Below, one piece after another: positions 1-11,563 of a DNA stretch of 34,632 nucleotides. The DNA is taken from positions 1-34,632 of the forward strand of contig ADNK01002806.1 in the NCBI GenBank assembly GCA_000320545.1, in the 5' to 3' direction. Each line of letters starts with the position of its first letter. Within the stretch, counting starts at the first letter, position 1. This DNA is from Bigelowiella natans CCMP2755 (lineage: Eukaryota > Cercozoa > Chlorarachniophyceae). A model generated the notes under the pieces. The model was not told the origin of the DNA and did no database searches. It saw only the letters and a program-made list of their open reading frames with translations. The position numbers and the translations under genes are program-made.

Positions 1-641
1 GCCCCTCCTCCACGCTCGCACAGCAGTTTTGCAGGCTAAAGCACTGCTGCATTGTCCACGGCCTTCGCCGACCTCCATCATCATCACCACCAGGACGATG
101 GAGAAACGTCTCTCTCTGCTGCCCCTTGGAAGACTCCTCGTTGTTGTTGTTGATGTTATTGGCATTCTTGCTCTTCTTCGCCGTTCTGCCTAACACGCCG
201 CTGGGTCGGCACAGCATGATGAGATCCGAGAAGAGATACACGCGGCATGACCCCGCATACGACGCCGACGAGACTATCTTCCTGCAGCCTCTCGGAGATG
301 TTGTTGTTGGTGATGATGATGATGATGATGATGATAATGTCGTAATAGATGCGCTCGAGGAGGGTTCCAACGCCGATGAGCCACCATCATCATCTAACCG
401 ATCTTGGCGGGGGGGAGGGGACTGAGGAGAGACGTCCTGTGTGATCAGCGGCATCGACTCCAGAAGGCCCTCGCACACCAGCGAGCGCCCAGTCTTGAAT
501 AGTGCAATCATCACATTCCCTGCAACCTGTCGTGTCGGTGTTTGATTTCCATATTATTAGTCACAAGACGGCTGCAGCAAGAGGAGGAGGAGGAGGAGGA
601 GGAGGCTTTTGTGGTATCAACAACACCGCGCACGAACCAGC

Positions 642-679
<38 letters not shown>

Positions 680-2558
680 TTCTTTTTCTTCTTCTCCTCC
701 TCCTCCTCCTCCTCCTCCTCCTCTCACCTCGTGCTGTATCCTGGCCATAACCTCCATGGCCTTCTGGTCGTTTATCGCTTTGTTAATGCACGTCAGCGCC
801 TCATCAACGGCCGCACAGGCCTCTGCTAAAGGCTCGTAGTCCTGGTGGAACTTGGGCGTGGCTGCCTTCAACTCTTGCAGCAGCAGTCGATAGCGGGGCA
901 CACGCTGAATAGGCAGGATCAGCAAGCTCATCGCCCCCCCCTCCCCGACGATGTAGTGCCGCTCGCTGTCGGCCAGCACCTTCCGATAGCGCGCATTAGA
1001 CCGCAGCGTCTGCAGCACCCGCGCGTAGTTGGATGCATAATCGCGATACAGGGTGAAGAGGGGGCCGAATTGGGCAAACACGTCCCCGAGAGGCTGCTGA
1101 TGGTACCAGTGGGCGAGGCGGGAGGACAAGGTAGAGAGCAGCCGGAAGTTGAGCTTGAGGATTTGCCGTGCGGCGACGAGGAATACGTGAAGATGCGGGG
1201 GAAGGCCCAGGCGGGTGGAGGAGCTCGCATCGACGTACATGACCCGGTTGCACACGTACCTTTTTATATATATACACATAAATTCAAAAATACTCTCACC
1301 CGAGCATGAAGTCAGAAAACGACGTGCTCACCACACAAGCTGCTTGAGCCCTTCCACGTATGTGATTTCCGTCTCCTTTATCTCGGAAGCGACGAGGAAG
1401 CGACGGTTTGCCTTGCTTCTCTTCGCAGCACCCAACAAGGCTGGGTGCTTGAAATCAGAGGAGGAGGAGGAATAAGCGTGCTGCTGCTGCTCGGTTTTTC
1501 TTTCTCTCTGAGTGCTCTTTCTCTTGAATCGAGCATTTGGATTATGACGCGCGTCGCTGGCCTCGGCTTTGGCGCTATTGTTGTTGTTTGTGTTGGCGCT
1601 GCCAATGCTGGTGCGTCGATTCTGTTGGTTTGAGGGGGAGGGGCAGCTCCTTCGCCGCGAAGGGGGAGATGAGAAGGCAGCTGCTGCAGCTACTGCTGTC
1701 TTAGTACACAGTTGTAGTGCTTTGCCGTTCGTGTGCTTTGCTCTCAGTTTTCTCTGGGTCGTGGTCTTGTTCTTCCCCTTCTTATCTTCGCTGCCATCCC
1801 TCTCCCTCTGTGCTTTCTTCGAGTCGACTAGTTTCACGTTATTCTGGGTGGTAGCACTACTGCCTTGAGCGCCACCACTCCCCATGCCCTCCCGGTGCAC
1901 GGCGCTGCTTTTTGACTTATTATTTGCCTTGGTTTTGGGCTTTACCGCACCCCCTCCTCCGTTTCCTCTCTCCACGGGATTTTGCCTCTTCGCAGTCTTC
2001 TGCTGCCGTGAGCCCCCCCCCCCCCTCTCGGGCGGCATCACGATGTCTTTCTCTTCTCCGGACGCCCCCCGCAGTGGGCTAGCACCGAGCATTTGTGAGT
2101 AGCACTTATCGCACACTCGATCGCCCCCCTCCTCGTCTTGTAAAGGAAAAAGAACAGCGGAAGGCCCTTGTGCTCTTCCTTTATCTGCACTCACACTCTT
2201 TGCCGTCGTCGCCATCGCTGCTGCTACTGCTGTATTTGCTACTGCTGAGGAGGAGGAGGAGGAGGAGGAGGAGGAGGAGGACGATGATGATGATGATGAA
2301 GAGGAGATTATGCGGAGAAGAGCTTTTCGATTGACTTTATGCGATGAGCATGCGCCGCACACGCACTTTCCACACTTCCTGCAATGGTGGCGTCTGGTAC
2401 CCAGGAAGATAATGCCGAACGCCGCACCGCACAGCTCACAGGCAGCTGTGTTGGTGCTCCATATCGGGGCGAAGCTGCTTTTTGACGGCACGATTTTCTG
2501 GAACAGCCGCTGCCTCTCGCCGTCGCTCATCTTCGGCTGTTGTTGGGGAAACAATCAT

Positions 2559-2625
<67 letters not shown>

Positions 2626-3165
2626 ACACACGAATGCGCACAATCCTTTGCGTGCCCTGCGTCTCTAATATTGTATTCAGCGCTGCACCTTCTCCTTTCC
2701 CTCCCCCCGCTCTCCTTCCTTCGCTGCCAATCCCCCAGCGCAGTAATAAGCGTTGGCGCTGTCAAGAGGAGAGAGGCCTCCCCTGTCGCCTTGTCGTCCG
2801 CAGCAAGGTGTTTGCGCTGCCACCGCACCAGCTGTGCGTTCTTGATTGTCCCTCCGCTCAGGGTCATCGCTGGTGAAGAGCCACTATTACTAGCGATGTC
2901 GGCGTTGTTAGGGGGGGGGAACAGCGCCACGCGAGAGGCGATTATCCTCTCCTCGAGCAATCGCAGCCATCGTAGGCCTGAGGTAAATGGAGAGAAGGTG
3001 TTGTTATTGTTGTTGTCATTACTATAGGGAGGGAAGATAATGATGAAAAGGAGAAGTTGATTGGAAAGAAGCTCTTTTCTCTATGGGAATAACTAAGTCC
3101 GCATACGATTAGGTCGCTGCTCTTATGGTTTGTGCTCGTTTCGCAGATAATTCGTAGTTGTGCAA

Positions 3166-3196
<31 letters not shown>

Positions 3197-3814
3197 ATAA
3201 TGATGATGGTTGGAGATGGTGTACCCCTCTCTCTCCCATCCCCCCCCCCCTCCCGATTATTTATTACAGGTTGAATGGTTTTCGAATATCATCTCGAACG
3301 AGTACTCCGGGGAGCGAAACTGAATCGTCTTTGTTTTTAAATTGCTTGGCAGCGACGATGAGGATGATGATGATGAGGAGGAGGAGGACGTTTTGGCCTC
3401 GCCAGAACGGTCCCCATCACCCTAATACGGCATTCATATTGTTAGTTAATGGAATGTCCCTTTTATCCGCACACGCACACGCACACGCACACGCACACGC
3501 ACACGCACACGCACACGCACAAACGGCCGTTTCACGCCTCAAAATGAACGAGTCTTATCGCCAGTATATGTAACAGTCCTCATAGATTTACTACCGGGTC
3601 AACCCTGCAACGATGAAGAGGAAAGACCCCACGTGAGGTGATCCTTCCTCCGCCCGCATCGTCGCCGTAAACCTAGCATGGAGAGCAAAAAGAGGAGAGG
3701 GGGGAGGCGGGGGGTGGGGGGGGGAATGGCTGGTGTCACTACGCAAAATGCTGCAGCACAAAGGATATTGAGGCATTGCTCTCGGCGCAACTTTTAGATA
3801 ACACTAGTGCTTCA

Positions 3815-3856
<42 letters not shown>

Positions 3857-4122
3857 CTGCGAACATAATTTTTGAACGAGGTTCTCCATTCAGTCGGCTT
3901 TATGACAACAGCGTTGTTCTCTTCTTACCATTAGATCCGAGAGCAGGAAAAACAGGCAACTGCGCTCCTGGCGATGGCCTCGGCGACGCAGCCAACACGA
4001 GGTCACGAGCCGCCTCCCAGGACTTGCCAGCACTATACAAGCTTCACGGTGAAATCGGCGTTGTAGAGTTATCTAAGAAAGAGGGCCAAAAAAAGGTGAC
4101 AACCAGATAATGAGTCCCTTTC

Positions 4123-4153
<31 letters not shown>

Positions 4154-4472
4154 CCCCCCCCCCCCCCTCTCTCGTGAGAAGAGCGATGTAATCTGATGCA
4201 TATTCGATACCAATTCGTCTATCTGCACATGCTCCTTCATCGCAAGCTCGATGCGACGAGCTGCTCGGTCTGCACGCGAGAGAGCCGCCCCGACCCCATC
4301 ACGGGAGTTGTGATTGTCCGGAAGGCATTTAAGCAGCTCACGAAGCAGCAAGGGGTACCGAGGTACCTAGGAACATAACCCATCCATTTGGGAGAAGCAA
4401 CGTGGAAGGCAAAAAAGAAGAAGAGAAGAATGATGAGGAGATGACATGAACATAACAGGACGTGAGCGAAGA

Positions 4473-4511
<39 letters not shown>

Positions 4512-4975
4512 TTATATATTTATATATACATGCCAATGACTCCCGAACCAATATCAGTTTTCTGATTTAGATGCTTACTCGTTGTATTGGCATTATCAGG
4601 AAGCTTTGAAGAGTGCGGCCAGAGCAGCGCGAATCCGCCGCAGCAGCTGCTAAGAATCGCTTGAGGCTTGGAGAGGTTGCCTCATGGTTTTGAATACGAG
4701 CCCTCACATCGTCGAATGTTCCTGCGTACTGCATGTATGGATGGCGAGTGAGTACGAAATAGCTTTAGAGTATACAATCCAAGGTCAAGAAGAAGAAGAG
4801 AGAAATAGAGAATGGAATAGGAAAGTAATAAAACGAACACCACAGAGTGATGGTAAATAACATGCGTGGGATATGGCGTTAGTGTGTTTGTATACCTCGC
4901 AGTACAATTCAAGCAAGGGGGCATATCTTCGGCGACCAGATAAACACACAAACACACGCAAACACACAAACACAC

Positions 4976-5013
<38 letters not shown>

Positions 5014-5715
5014 ACACACACTCATATGTGCAAGAATGCGCGCTATGGCCACGACCCGAATAAAAATGTAATACCCAAATCATGATCCCTCCTCCCCACC
5101 CCACATCCCCTTTTACACTCAGATACTTTGTAAAAATTTCCCCTATGGGTTCAACAGCCTCGGGTTTTGATGGATCTTGCCAGGACTGCAGCCTTTGCGA
5201 CAAGTCTTCTGCAAATTTAGCATTTAAAGCCGAGATCTGGGACACGTTGCTGCGGGTTGTAAAGTTTTACATTAGATTGAAGACATGGGTGAGGGAGAGG
5301 TGGGGGAAAAGGGGAGGGGGGAGGGGGCGACGAACCTAAAGAAGACAGTAATGAGGCCATCTTTCAACATCGAACTTTTCTGCACCTAATGAAAGAGGAA
5401 AGCGTCATTGGATACTACCTGCGGCGCAATAATGCTGCAGCCCTAGAACTGAGAAAAACCTTTACCCCGTCTCTAACATTTCATCACCCTTCTCTATAAT
5501 GTCGAATCCCTCCCGACAAGAGCACCGAACACGACGGTGTTGGGTGCTGCCCTCTGCGCTGCCGCCCCACCCTGATTTCTCTGTACCTGCAAAGGCCGGT
5601 AGTAGAGTTCTATCAATGTATTGAGATGGTTAACATAGCGTTCCTCCGTATCGCAAATCTCCCTTACGATCCGGTAGTGCTTGCACGGGGAGCGGACGGG
5701 CGGCTCGGCCGCCAT
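1..5715 (-). CDS. Tandem Rho guanine-nucleotide exchange factor, DH-PH-FYVE-DH-PH (3' end off window)
   Basis: This should activate Rho-family GTPases at phosphoinositide membranes; DH domains catalyse GDP/GTP exchange, while PH and FYVE domains bind lipid. Exons (minus): 5715-5587, 5385-5336, 5249-5117, 4728-4579, 4366-4211, 4072-3929, 3672-3595, 3421-3268, 2977-~2829, 2536-1332, 1259-728, 526-1; every junction keeps phase. DH1 is about residues 10-206 ([17 protein letters not shown] joined to [12 protein letters not shown]). PH1 is about 207-345 and ends in the helix [11 protein letters not shown]. The FYVE finger has CELC at 414-417, RRHHCRKCG around 429-437, CGAC near 441 and a distant CDKC at 523-526. 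A basic Ser/Asn-rich linker precedes DH2 (about 755-955; [32 protein letters not shown]) and PH2 (from 961, with [13 protein letters not shown]), open to base 1. At least 1135 residues. I chose the ATG at 5715 because DH1 begins just after it; the frame stays open to 5811. The 3' end of the ninth exon is the least certain junction. Confidence 0.85.
2222..2281. repeat. GAG/GGA trinucleotide run, coding (poly-Ser on minus)
   Basis: The GAGGAG run is read on the minus strand as TCC/TCA Ser codons and gives a ~22-Ser run inside the FYVE region of the exchange factor. It stays in frame across the exon, so it is translated rather than intronic. Confidence 0.8.
2559..2631. repeat. (CA)n-(GA)n-(CA)n compound microsatellite
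   Basis: CA repeats, then about 36 bases of GA, then CA again. It lies in the intron before the FYVE exon of the minus-strand exchange factor, close to its 3' splice site. Confidence 0.9.
3469..3521. repeat. (GCACAC)n hexanucleotide microsatellite
   Basis: About nine tandem GCACAC units in the intron between two PH1 exons of the minus-strand exchange factor. Its translations (repeated His/Ala) are not genes. Confidence 0.9.
4476..4506. repeat. (TA)n microsatellite
   Basis: About 15 TA units in a DH1 intron of the exchange factor. Similar (TA)n tracts occur at about 7035-7075 (glycosyltransferase-like intron 2) and 13659-13694 (phosphatase intron 2, after a CA run). Confidence 0.9.
4944..5020. 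repeat. (CA)n microsatellite with AAACACACG variants
   Basis: CA-rich repeat beginning with imperfect CACAAACACACG units and becoming pure (CA)n, in an exchange-factor DH1 intron. Confidence 0.85.
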
Positions 5716-6189
5716 GACTTCTTTCTTTCCCCAATGTTGTTGTGGTTTTGTTGTGAGTCGTACCCGGTTTTCAGCTCCGAAATGCCTGGTACATATTGTC
5801 GCAATATCCAATTTGCCATCGCATCCTCCTCATGCGACAAGATGAAATGTGTGTCGCCTCAGGCTGTGAGCTCTTTCTGGTGCGCTGCCTGTCGAAAGAG
5901 GTGAGTCGGGGAAGAAATTCCCTGAAATTCATCCGAGTTCGGAGGCAATTCTTACCACAATGTCCTGAGTTGTCGCAGGGTGAAAATCTACGATCATCGA
6001 TTTTTTACGACAACAAGTATGACGCAGGGAGAAATTGGCCTACGTTTTTAGGTACGCCTACCATCGCGTCACCTCTCGTTCGGAACGGACGGGGGGGGAT
6101 AGATAGATCTAATGGATGCAACTGTATGGTCGATCTGAGAGAGTGGAGCCAGGCTTCCCCCGGTTAGCGGAGCTGGGGCAAGGTCGAAT
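5716..6189. promoter_or_regulatory. Divergent intergenic region, probable shared promoter
   Basis: These 474 bases lie between the start codon of the DH-PH-FYVE-DH-PH gene (minus) and that of the glycosyltransferase-like gene (plus). No convincing coding exon or TATA box is visible. The minus frame is open for another 96 bases upstream of 5715, so part may be 5' untranslated sequence. A bidirectional promoter is inferred from geometry only. Confidence 0.45.
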
Positions 6190-7032
6190 ATGGCTAGGCT
6201 CTACCAAGTGGCTGGGGTTCTGTTTGCTTTGATTATCCTCCTCCAACTTCAGCAGCAGCTCCCCCCTATTACGTGGAGGACAGGTCACCGATAACACCGA
6301 CGACGAAGCTGACTGTGAGCCCTCAGGAGCTAGTTACCGTGTGATTTGAAACTTACTGAGTATTACGTTTGCCTTTATAATCCATTATCCCTTTACACAG
6401 GCCCGCTTCGGGTCTTACCTAGCGATGTTGCTGGAAATGAACCACTTGGAATAGATACGGAGATCCAAAGGCTCGGGTTTGAAAATAAGGAAGTGGAGGA
6501 CGAGAGCGAAAATAGCGACCGAGATCACAATCATAGCAAGAACATATCCCAAAGAGGAGAGAATCCAAGTAAAGCTAATAGCCTTGACGAATTCCATGCA
6601 ACAAAGGAAAAAGAGCCTGATCCCATTGCGGGGAAGGAAGACAGGGTGGCTTTCCTCGATGGTGCTAACTCAATTCCGAATGATGGCAGTGATGAACTCC
6701 CATACAATATTAGCCAAGCCATTTCCTCGCTCGAGCGCTCTGACCTCTACCGATCAAGTCCGAAGGAGACCAAGTTGCATCGATTTGTAAACAGTGGGGA
6801 GCGAGGAGGACTGCTGTGCCACGCCGTCTGCGTTGTCGGGATACCGAGAACTTTGATAAATAAGCCCGTTTACGCTGGACTAAGAGACAACTTTGTTGCC
6901 TCCCTGAAGCCCTGCGTTGATGGTCCATATCTACTAGAGGAAGAGCAAGAAGAAGAAGAAGTTTTACCGTGAACATCACCACTACAACAGAGAACAATTA
7001 TCATATTCTTTAGCATATCACTGCCTAACGAG

Positions 7033-7080
<48 letters not shown>

Positions 7081-9933
7081 TGAAAATTAGTTTACTGGGC
7101 GATTGAGACGGAAGGGACTGGCCATCGGCCTGGAATACCAGAACTTCCCACCACCTACGCAGACTTGATTCCTGCCCTGCAAGCGACAAAACCCGTATTC
7201 ATCCAAAACGCTCCCGGAGGTTGGCGCCAGAAGTTCCGCAAATGTGTTGCAGCCGCAAAAATAGTCGAAGCATCAATAGTACCATCTGCCTCCTCCTCTT
7301 CTCTCTCCCCATCCTCCAGTCGCCGTCACTTCTACGACATAATTCATCGAGTGCGCCCCGACTTTTTATTTTATAAGCAAATCGACGCTGGAGCAATATA
7401 CCCCTCCCCAGCAGGGGGGGGGAGGCCAAGGCACTACTTCTCAAATATCTTCGACTTCTACGAGGCATTCTCTCAGCCGAAACTGCCAGGGACTGCCGTG
7501 GTTGTAGTAAGATTTCACAGAATACGATACAAAGCACCCGGCCCTGTCCGACATTGATATGCATTCGCTTGTGCGCGCGTGATGTAATATGGAAGGTCTC
7601 GCACTCTGTGGACTTTCCGGGAGCACGTATATGTCGGCCCGATCCACGTAGCCAGCGGATCCTTGATGCCTTCGATCTCATGTGGCAAAACCTTCTTCCC
7701 CTCTCCAAGGTAATGCTATTGAACAATGGAAAATACAAAACACAATGACCGCCCTAGTGCACGGTATCCCCAGATACCTTGCGTGCTTGAAGGGGCGTCT
7801 ACCCTGATCCTCCGCCTTATTTGTGCAACAACAACAACTTATTTGTTCGAACGAAAAGGACGCTCCAAGATGGGTGAACATGGTTCCTTCCTCTATTCGG
7901 CCGGCGCGACAGTTTGGTCGTAGCGGGCAAGCGAAAGAGGATATAGCCTTCCGCACATTCTCCGTGTTTTGCTACCGTTTCGAATTGCTAGAGCTCGAGC
8001 TGGATGGGGAGGAGCATGAGCAGTGCGAGACGTGTAGGGAGGTTGGTGGCGTATGACACTAATACGATAAAAGCATTTTTCTATATAATTTCGACTGCGA
8101 AAACGAAGAAGACAGTGCCGAGGGGCAATTGCTAAATCCGAATCCGTTGTCACTGTTCACCGATTTTGAATGTTTCAAAGCACCATGTTCGTAATCCATG
8201 ATCGCCAAGAATATTGTGTAGTCATCATTGTCGCTACTGTTATCGATGGTGATTAGGATGCATGTGGGGGCCCTCCACGGGAATGGTCATTTCACAACCA
8301 CCATCTTCATGTGAAAGGCCAGAAAGAGCCGGAACAACGCTGCGCTCTTGCACAGGAGCTCCTCTGGGCTCTTCGGCAAAGCAATGATGGCGGCGATTCC
8401 GGGAAGCACGCAGCAGAGATCATCACATATCTCTATCACACCGCCGAGTTCCTTGTGGAAAACTTCTCCCGTTTGCACAGGTAGGAATGAATGATTATGG
8501 CGAGGACGGCTAAAGTGATTATGATTATGATGGTGGTGGTGATGATAATTACGATGATAATGGTGGCGATAATGATGACATGACGATGACGATGCGGCAC
8601 AGAGCTGCCCCTACCCCTGCCCTTACTGTATTCTATCCTTTGCTCCCCGCGGGTAATGCTCTTTCACCATCTAAGACTCGAGAGAATACGAGGGAGCGGT
8701 CATGTATAGAAGATTTATCTTGAACAGATAGTAAAGCTTATGTAAAATTTCGCTTCATCACACCCTAAAAGGCAGTTTTGGCACATCCATGAGACCTGTC
8801 GCCATTTTCGTACGGAATTGGCAGACTCATCCATTGCTCCAAACAACGACACGCATAAGGACGAAACGGGAAGCGGGCAGGACAACGAGGGGGGGGACGC
8901 GAAGGGCAACGATGGCTCCCAAGTCCAAAGGCATTTTAGCATGCTAAATTACTACGATCACAGTTCTATCGAATGCGATTCGTCTGTCACACCAGCAACT
9001 GCTCGCCTCGCACGCCAGAGCTTCGTTAGGGAATCAATCCAACGCCTTGTGCACGTGCTAGATGAAAGTCGAGAGACGCTAGCAGCGGTTGCGGCGGCAG
9101 CAGGAGAGTCAACGACGGCAAGGAAAATAAAGCGGGATGCAGATGGAGAAGTAGGGCAACAGAACCTCGTTGTTGCGCGTAACGGTAGTAGTAACAGAAG
9201 CTATATCGGCAGCGGCGAAAGTATTGGAAATAGCTCGGACAGGGGTTCTGAAGATCGATCGGGGTCCCTCTCTAAATCCGGTTACTCATTGGGGACTTCC
9301 AAACAACGTAACGGGCGGGAGGCACAGAGAGCTGGAGCAATATGGGCGCGGACGCACGCAGAACTTGCGATATTCTGCGACATTTACCGTTACCAGTTGG
9401 ATTTTCTCAGCAGCGGTACCAGTGGCGGCGTTAGTCGCAGCGAGCGCCATGAAGGGATTAGTGACGCCGATTTTAATAATGATGATGAAGATGCCGATGA
9501 CGGGCACAACGGTGGTGGTGGGGGTGTTGCTATTCGTAGCAACCGTGGTGGGAATGATGATGATCACGATGGCGACGAGTATACATTGGTAGACGTAGCG
9601 AACAGGTTTAAAGTTCTTGATGCTGCTATGAGTGAAGGACTCCTGAGTAATCGCTCTGCAGAAGCTGATAAAAACTATGTTAGACATAGTATCGTGAATA
9701 AGAATTCCAAGGCACTTGCTAACGATCCCATTCTCAGCGGGGCAAGTATGAGCTCGATGCGGAAGATCATCGAACAACTTACTCAAAAAGTAAGCAGTAG
9801 CGTTACCAGCAAGAAGATAGGCACGAATAATGATAGAGATATAAAGAATACAGAGGAGCATGATATTTATAAAACTCTTTGCGACGAAATAGTGCTATTT
9901 GACGGTTTTCGATGCAGGACCGCTAATGACTAG
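6190..9933 (+). CDS. Type II membrane glycosyltransferase-like protein with long unrecognised C-terminus
   Basis: Seven exons join in phase: 6190-6283, 6401-6922, 7091-7506, 7596-7709, 7859-8041, 8323-8480, 8772-9933 (882 residues). MARLYQVAG and a hydrophobic stretch (about residues 8-24) form a signal anchor, so the rest should be lumenal. An acidic Ser/Asn-rich stem precedes the domain. CVVGIPRT, then DVYWAIE made across an intron, a KCVAAAKIVEA helix and YDIIHRVRPD (RVRPD at 292-296) resemble the protist/plant family with a [VA]xG.PRT start and a VRPD motif, annotated as glycosyltransferase-like (DUF7796 type). EDIAFRTF in exon 5 may be the acceptor-side helix. Residues from about 444 (EPEQRCALAQELLWAL; FLVENFSRLHRQFWHIHETCRHF) match nothing I know and include Asp/Asn/Gly/Ser repeats. 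An alternative is a shorter protein ending at TAA 8192-8194 through an exon starting at 8074; the C-terminal exons would then be a second gene. Acceptor choice at 8323 is the weak point. Confidence 0.65.
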
Positions 9934-10620
9934 CAGCAACTTGGAGAGCAGATGAAAGTCCATCCTCACTTGTCCCTTGCATGACCATGTCATTAGCGTC
10001 CGAAAAAAGCATGGAAATCGCTTACAAGCTAGCAAGTTGAAATTTCATTTTGGCTTGTTGCGCTTTGCACATCATTGCAGGATGATGAGCTTTCACATGA
10101 TCGCTGTGCATTGCTCATTGCGTCTGCTGCAATGCTCGCACACTCAGAGACACTAGTTTCCAGAGACTCAGTGTGAATGTCATGCTAGCTGGCATGATCA
10201 TTCATTCTGCTAGCATGACACATGGACACAATGCTAGAATGACATGGCGCAAAATGAGGCAGCAAGCTAGCAACCGCTGTGCGTGTGATGCATGTTGAGT
10301 GATGAACATGAAATTGTTGTCATTGTTGTGACCGACAACACGTGCACACAGTGCAAGCACACCCATCGCAAAGCGACACTGCTGCATTCCAGCATTGTGC
10401 CATGCTAGCATGCACTGTGTCGTGCCACTGCAGTGTTTCACTGCTGACTGCATCACATTGCATCATCATGCTTGTGCTTTCTAGCTTTGCAGGGGGGCAC
10501 TTTTGGGGGAAGGGCTAGAGAGGGATGCACACGAGTGCAAAGCATTGCAAACGTGACACACAAACATGCCAGCTAGCCAGCATGACACATTGCACATGCA
10601 TGCCAAAAAAAATGTTAACA
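9934..10620. repeat. Palindrome-rich GCTAGC/CATGC spacer
   Basis: No exon is credible here. The stretch is dense in GCTAGC, CATGC and GCATTGC words. TGTCATGCTAGC at 10178-10189 is repeated in perfect inverted orientation at 10209-10220 with a 19-base loop. CATGCTAGCATG at 10401-10412 is a perfect 12-base palindrome. Similar words recur near 14460-14760, 20060-20080 and 25930-25990. From 10621 to 10908 I see no further structure and no exon. Confidence 0.6.
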
Positions 10621-10908
10621 ACTGCCCTCTTTGCTAGTTTTGCCCTGGGGCGACCTTGAAACGACACGACAAAGTCTCGCACTTCACCAAAACAGCAGAG
10701 CAGTCCTTCACACCCCTGAGCAATGCTTTGCGGTCCACAGGTAGCGCTTGCACAGCGACTCTGCCTTTCCGCACCACGTCGGTCCCACACAACACATTCG
10801 AACACCTTCGGAATTTCCAAGAGACACAATAATCTTCGGACACATTCGGACACATCGGACTATTTCACAACACCCAAGGGTCCCTTTCCTTTCCTTGCTC
10901 TCCTCCAT

Positions 10909-11497
10909 GATGCAGCCAAGGGTTTCTCACTCCCCTGGAATCCCGGCAGGCATGCGCGGATTCCACTCCAAACTTTCACACATGACCCCTGTGGACCATG
11001 TGAGGGCCCTAGGACCCTCAGGGAAGCAAAAAAAAATGTTTTTTGGAAAATCGAAAATGGGCAGGGCACAAACTTTGAGTGCTCCGGAAACGCCCCTGAC
11101 TTCGCCTCCTTCCACAAAAACCATGCCAAAGTGACAGGTGCAAAAAGATCTTTCTTCTCTCAAATTTTCACAACTCAAAACACAAAATTGAACATTTCCG
11201 GAGCAAAATTGCGCGCGCAGGCACACTTTTTTGCAGTTTGTGGCAGGCGCAGCGCGGCGCAGCGGGCTCACCAGTTCATTTTTCACTGGTCAAAATTGGC
11301 ACATTTCTTCTGAAATGATTCACAGTTTCAAAATGACATGTTCAAATTCGACAGCGAGTGATGAACGAAGAAAAAGTGAGCCACGATGCACACGTGCATG
11401 GTGTGTGCGTGTGTGTGTGCATGTGCATGTGTGCATGTGTGTGTGTGTGTGTGCACGTGTGTGTGTGTGTGTGTTGTCGTGTGTGCATGTTGTGTGC

Positions 11498-11563
<66 letters not shown>

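Noticed and set aside
399-420. Suspected frameshift in a G-run within the second PH domain
   Set aside because: Counting seven G and four G shows the minus frame continues without a break from 526 to 1.
502-839. Overlapping plus-strand ORFs with His-Thr and Leu/Pro runs
   Set aside because: They cover a CA plus CTC repeat in an intron of the minus-strand exchange factor.
3469-3521. Regular hexamer array as a possible CRISPR or telomere-like repeat
   Set aside because: There are no spacers, and the unit GCACAC is a simple intronic microsatellite.
6415-6597. Minus-strand ORF with a membrane-like segment
   Set aside because: It is the antisense of the acidic stem exon of the glycosyltransferase-like gene, which is phase-consistent on the plus strand.
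8074-8194. Exon reading IFLYNFDCENEEDSAEG ending at TAA as the end of the glycosyltransferase-like gene
   Set aside because: It needs a 42-nt intron (8032-8073); joining 8041 to 8323 keeps phase and uses a larger coding region. Kept as an alternative.
9286-9861. Minus-strand 191-codon ORF
   Set aside because: Antisense shadow of the GAT/GGT-rich last exon on the plus strand; Ile-rich runs reflect the repeat.
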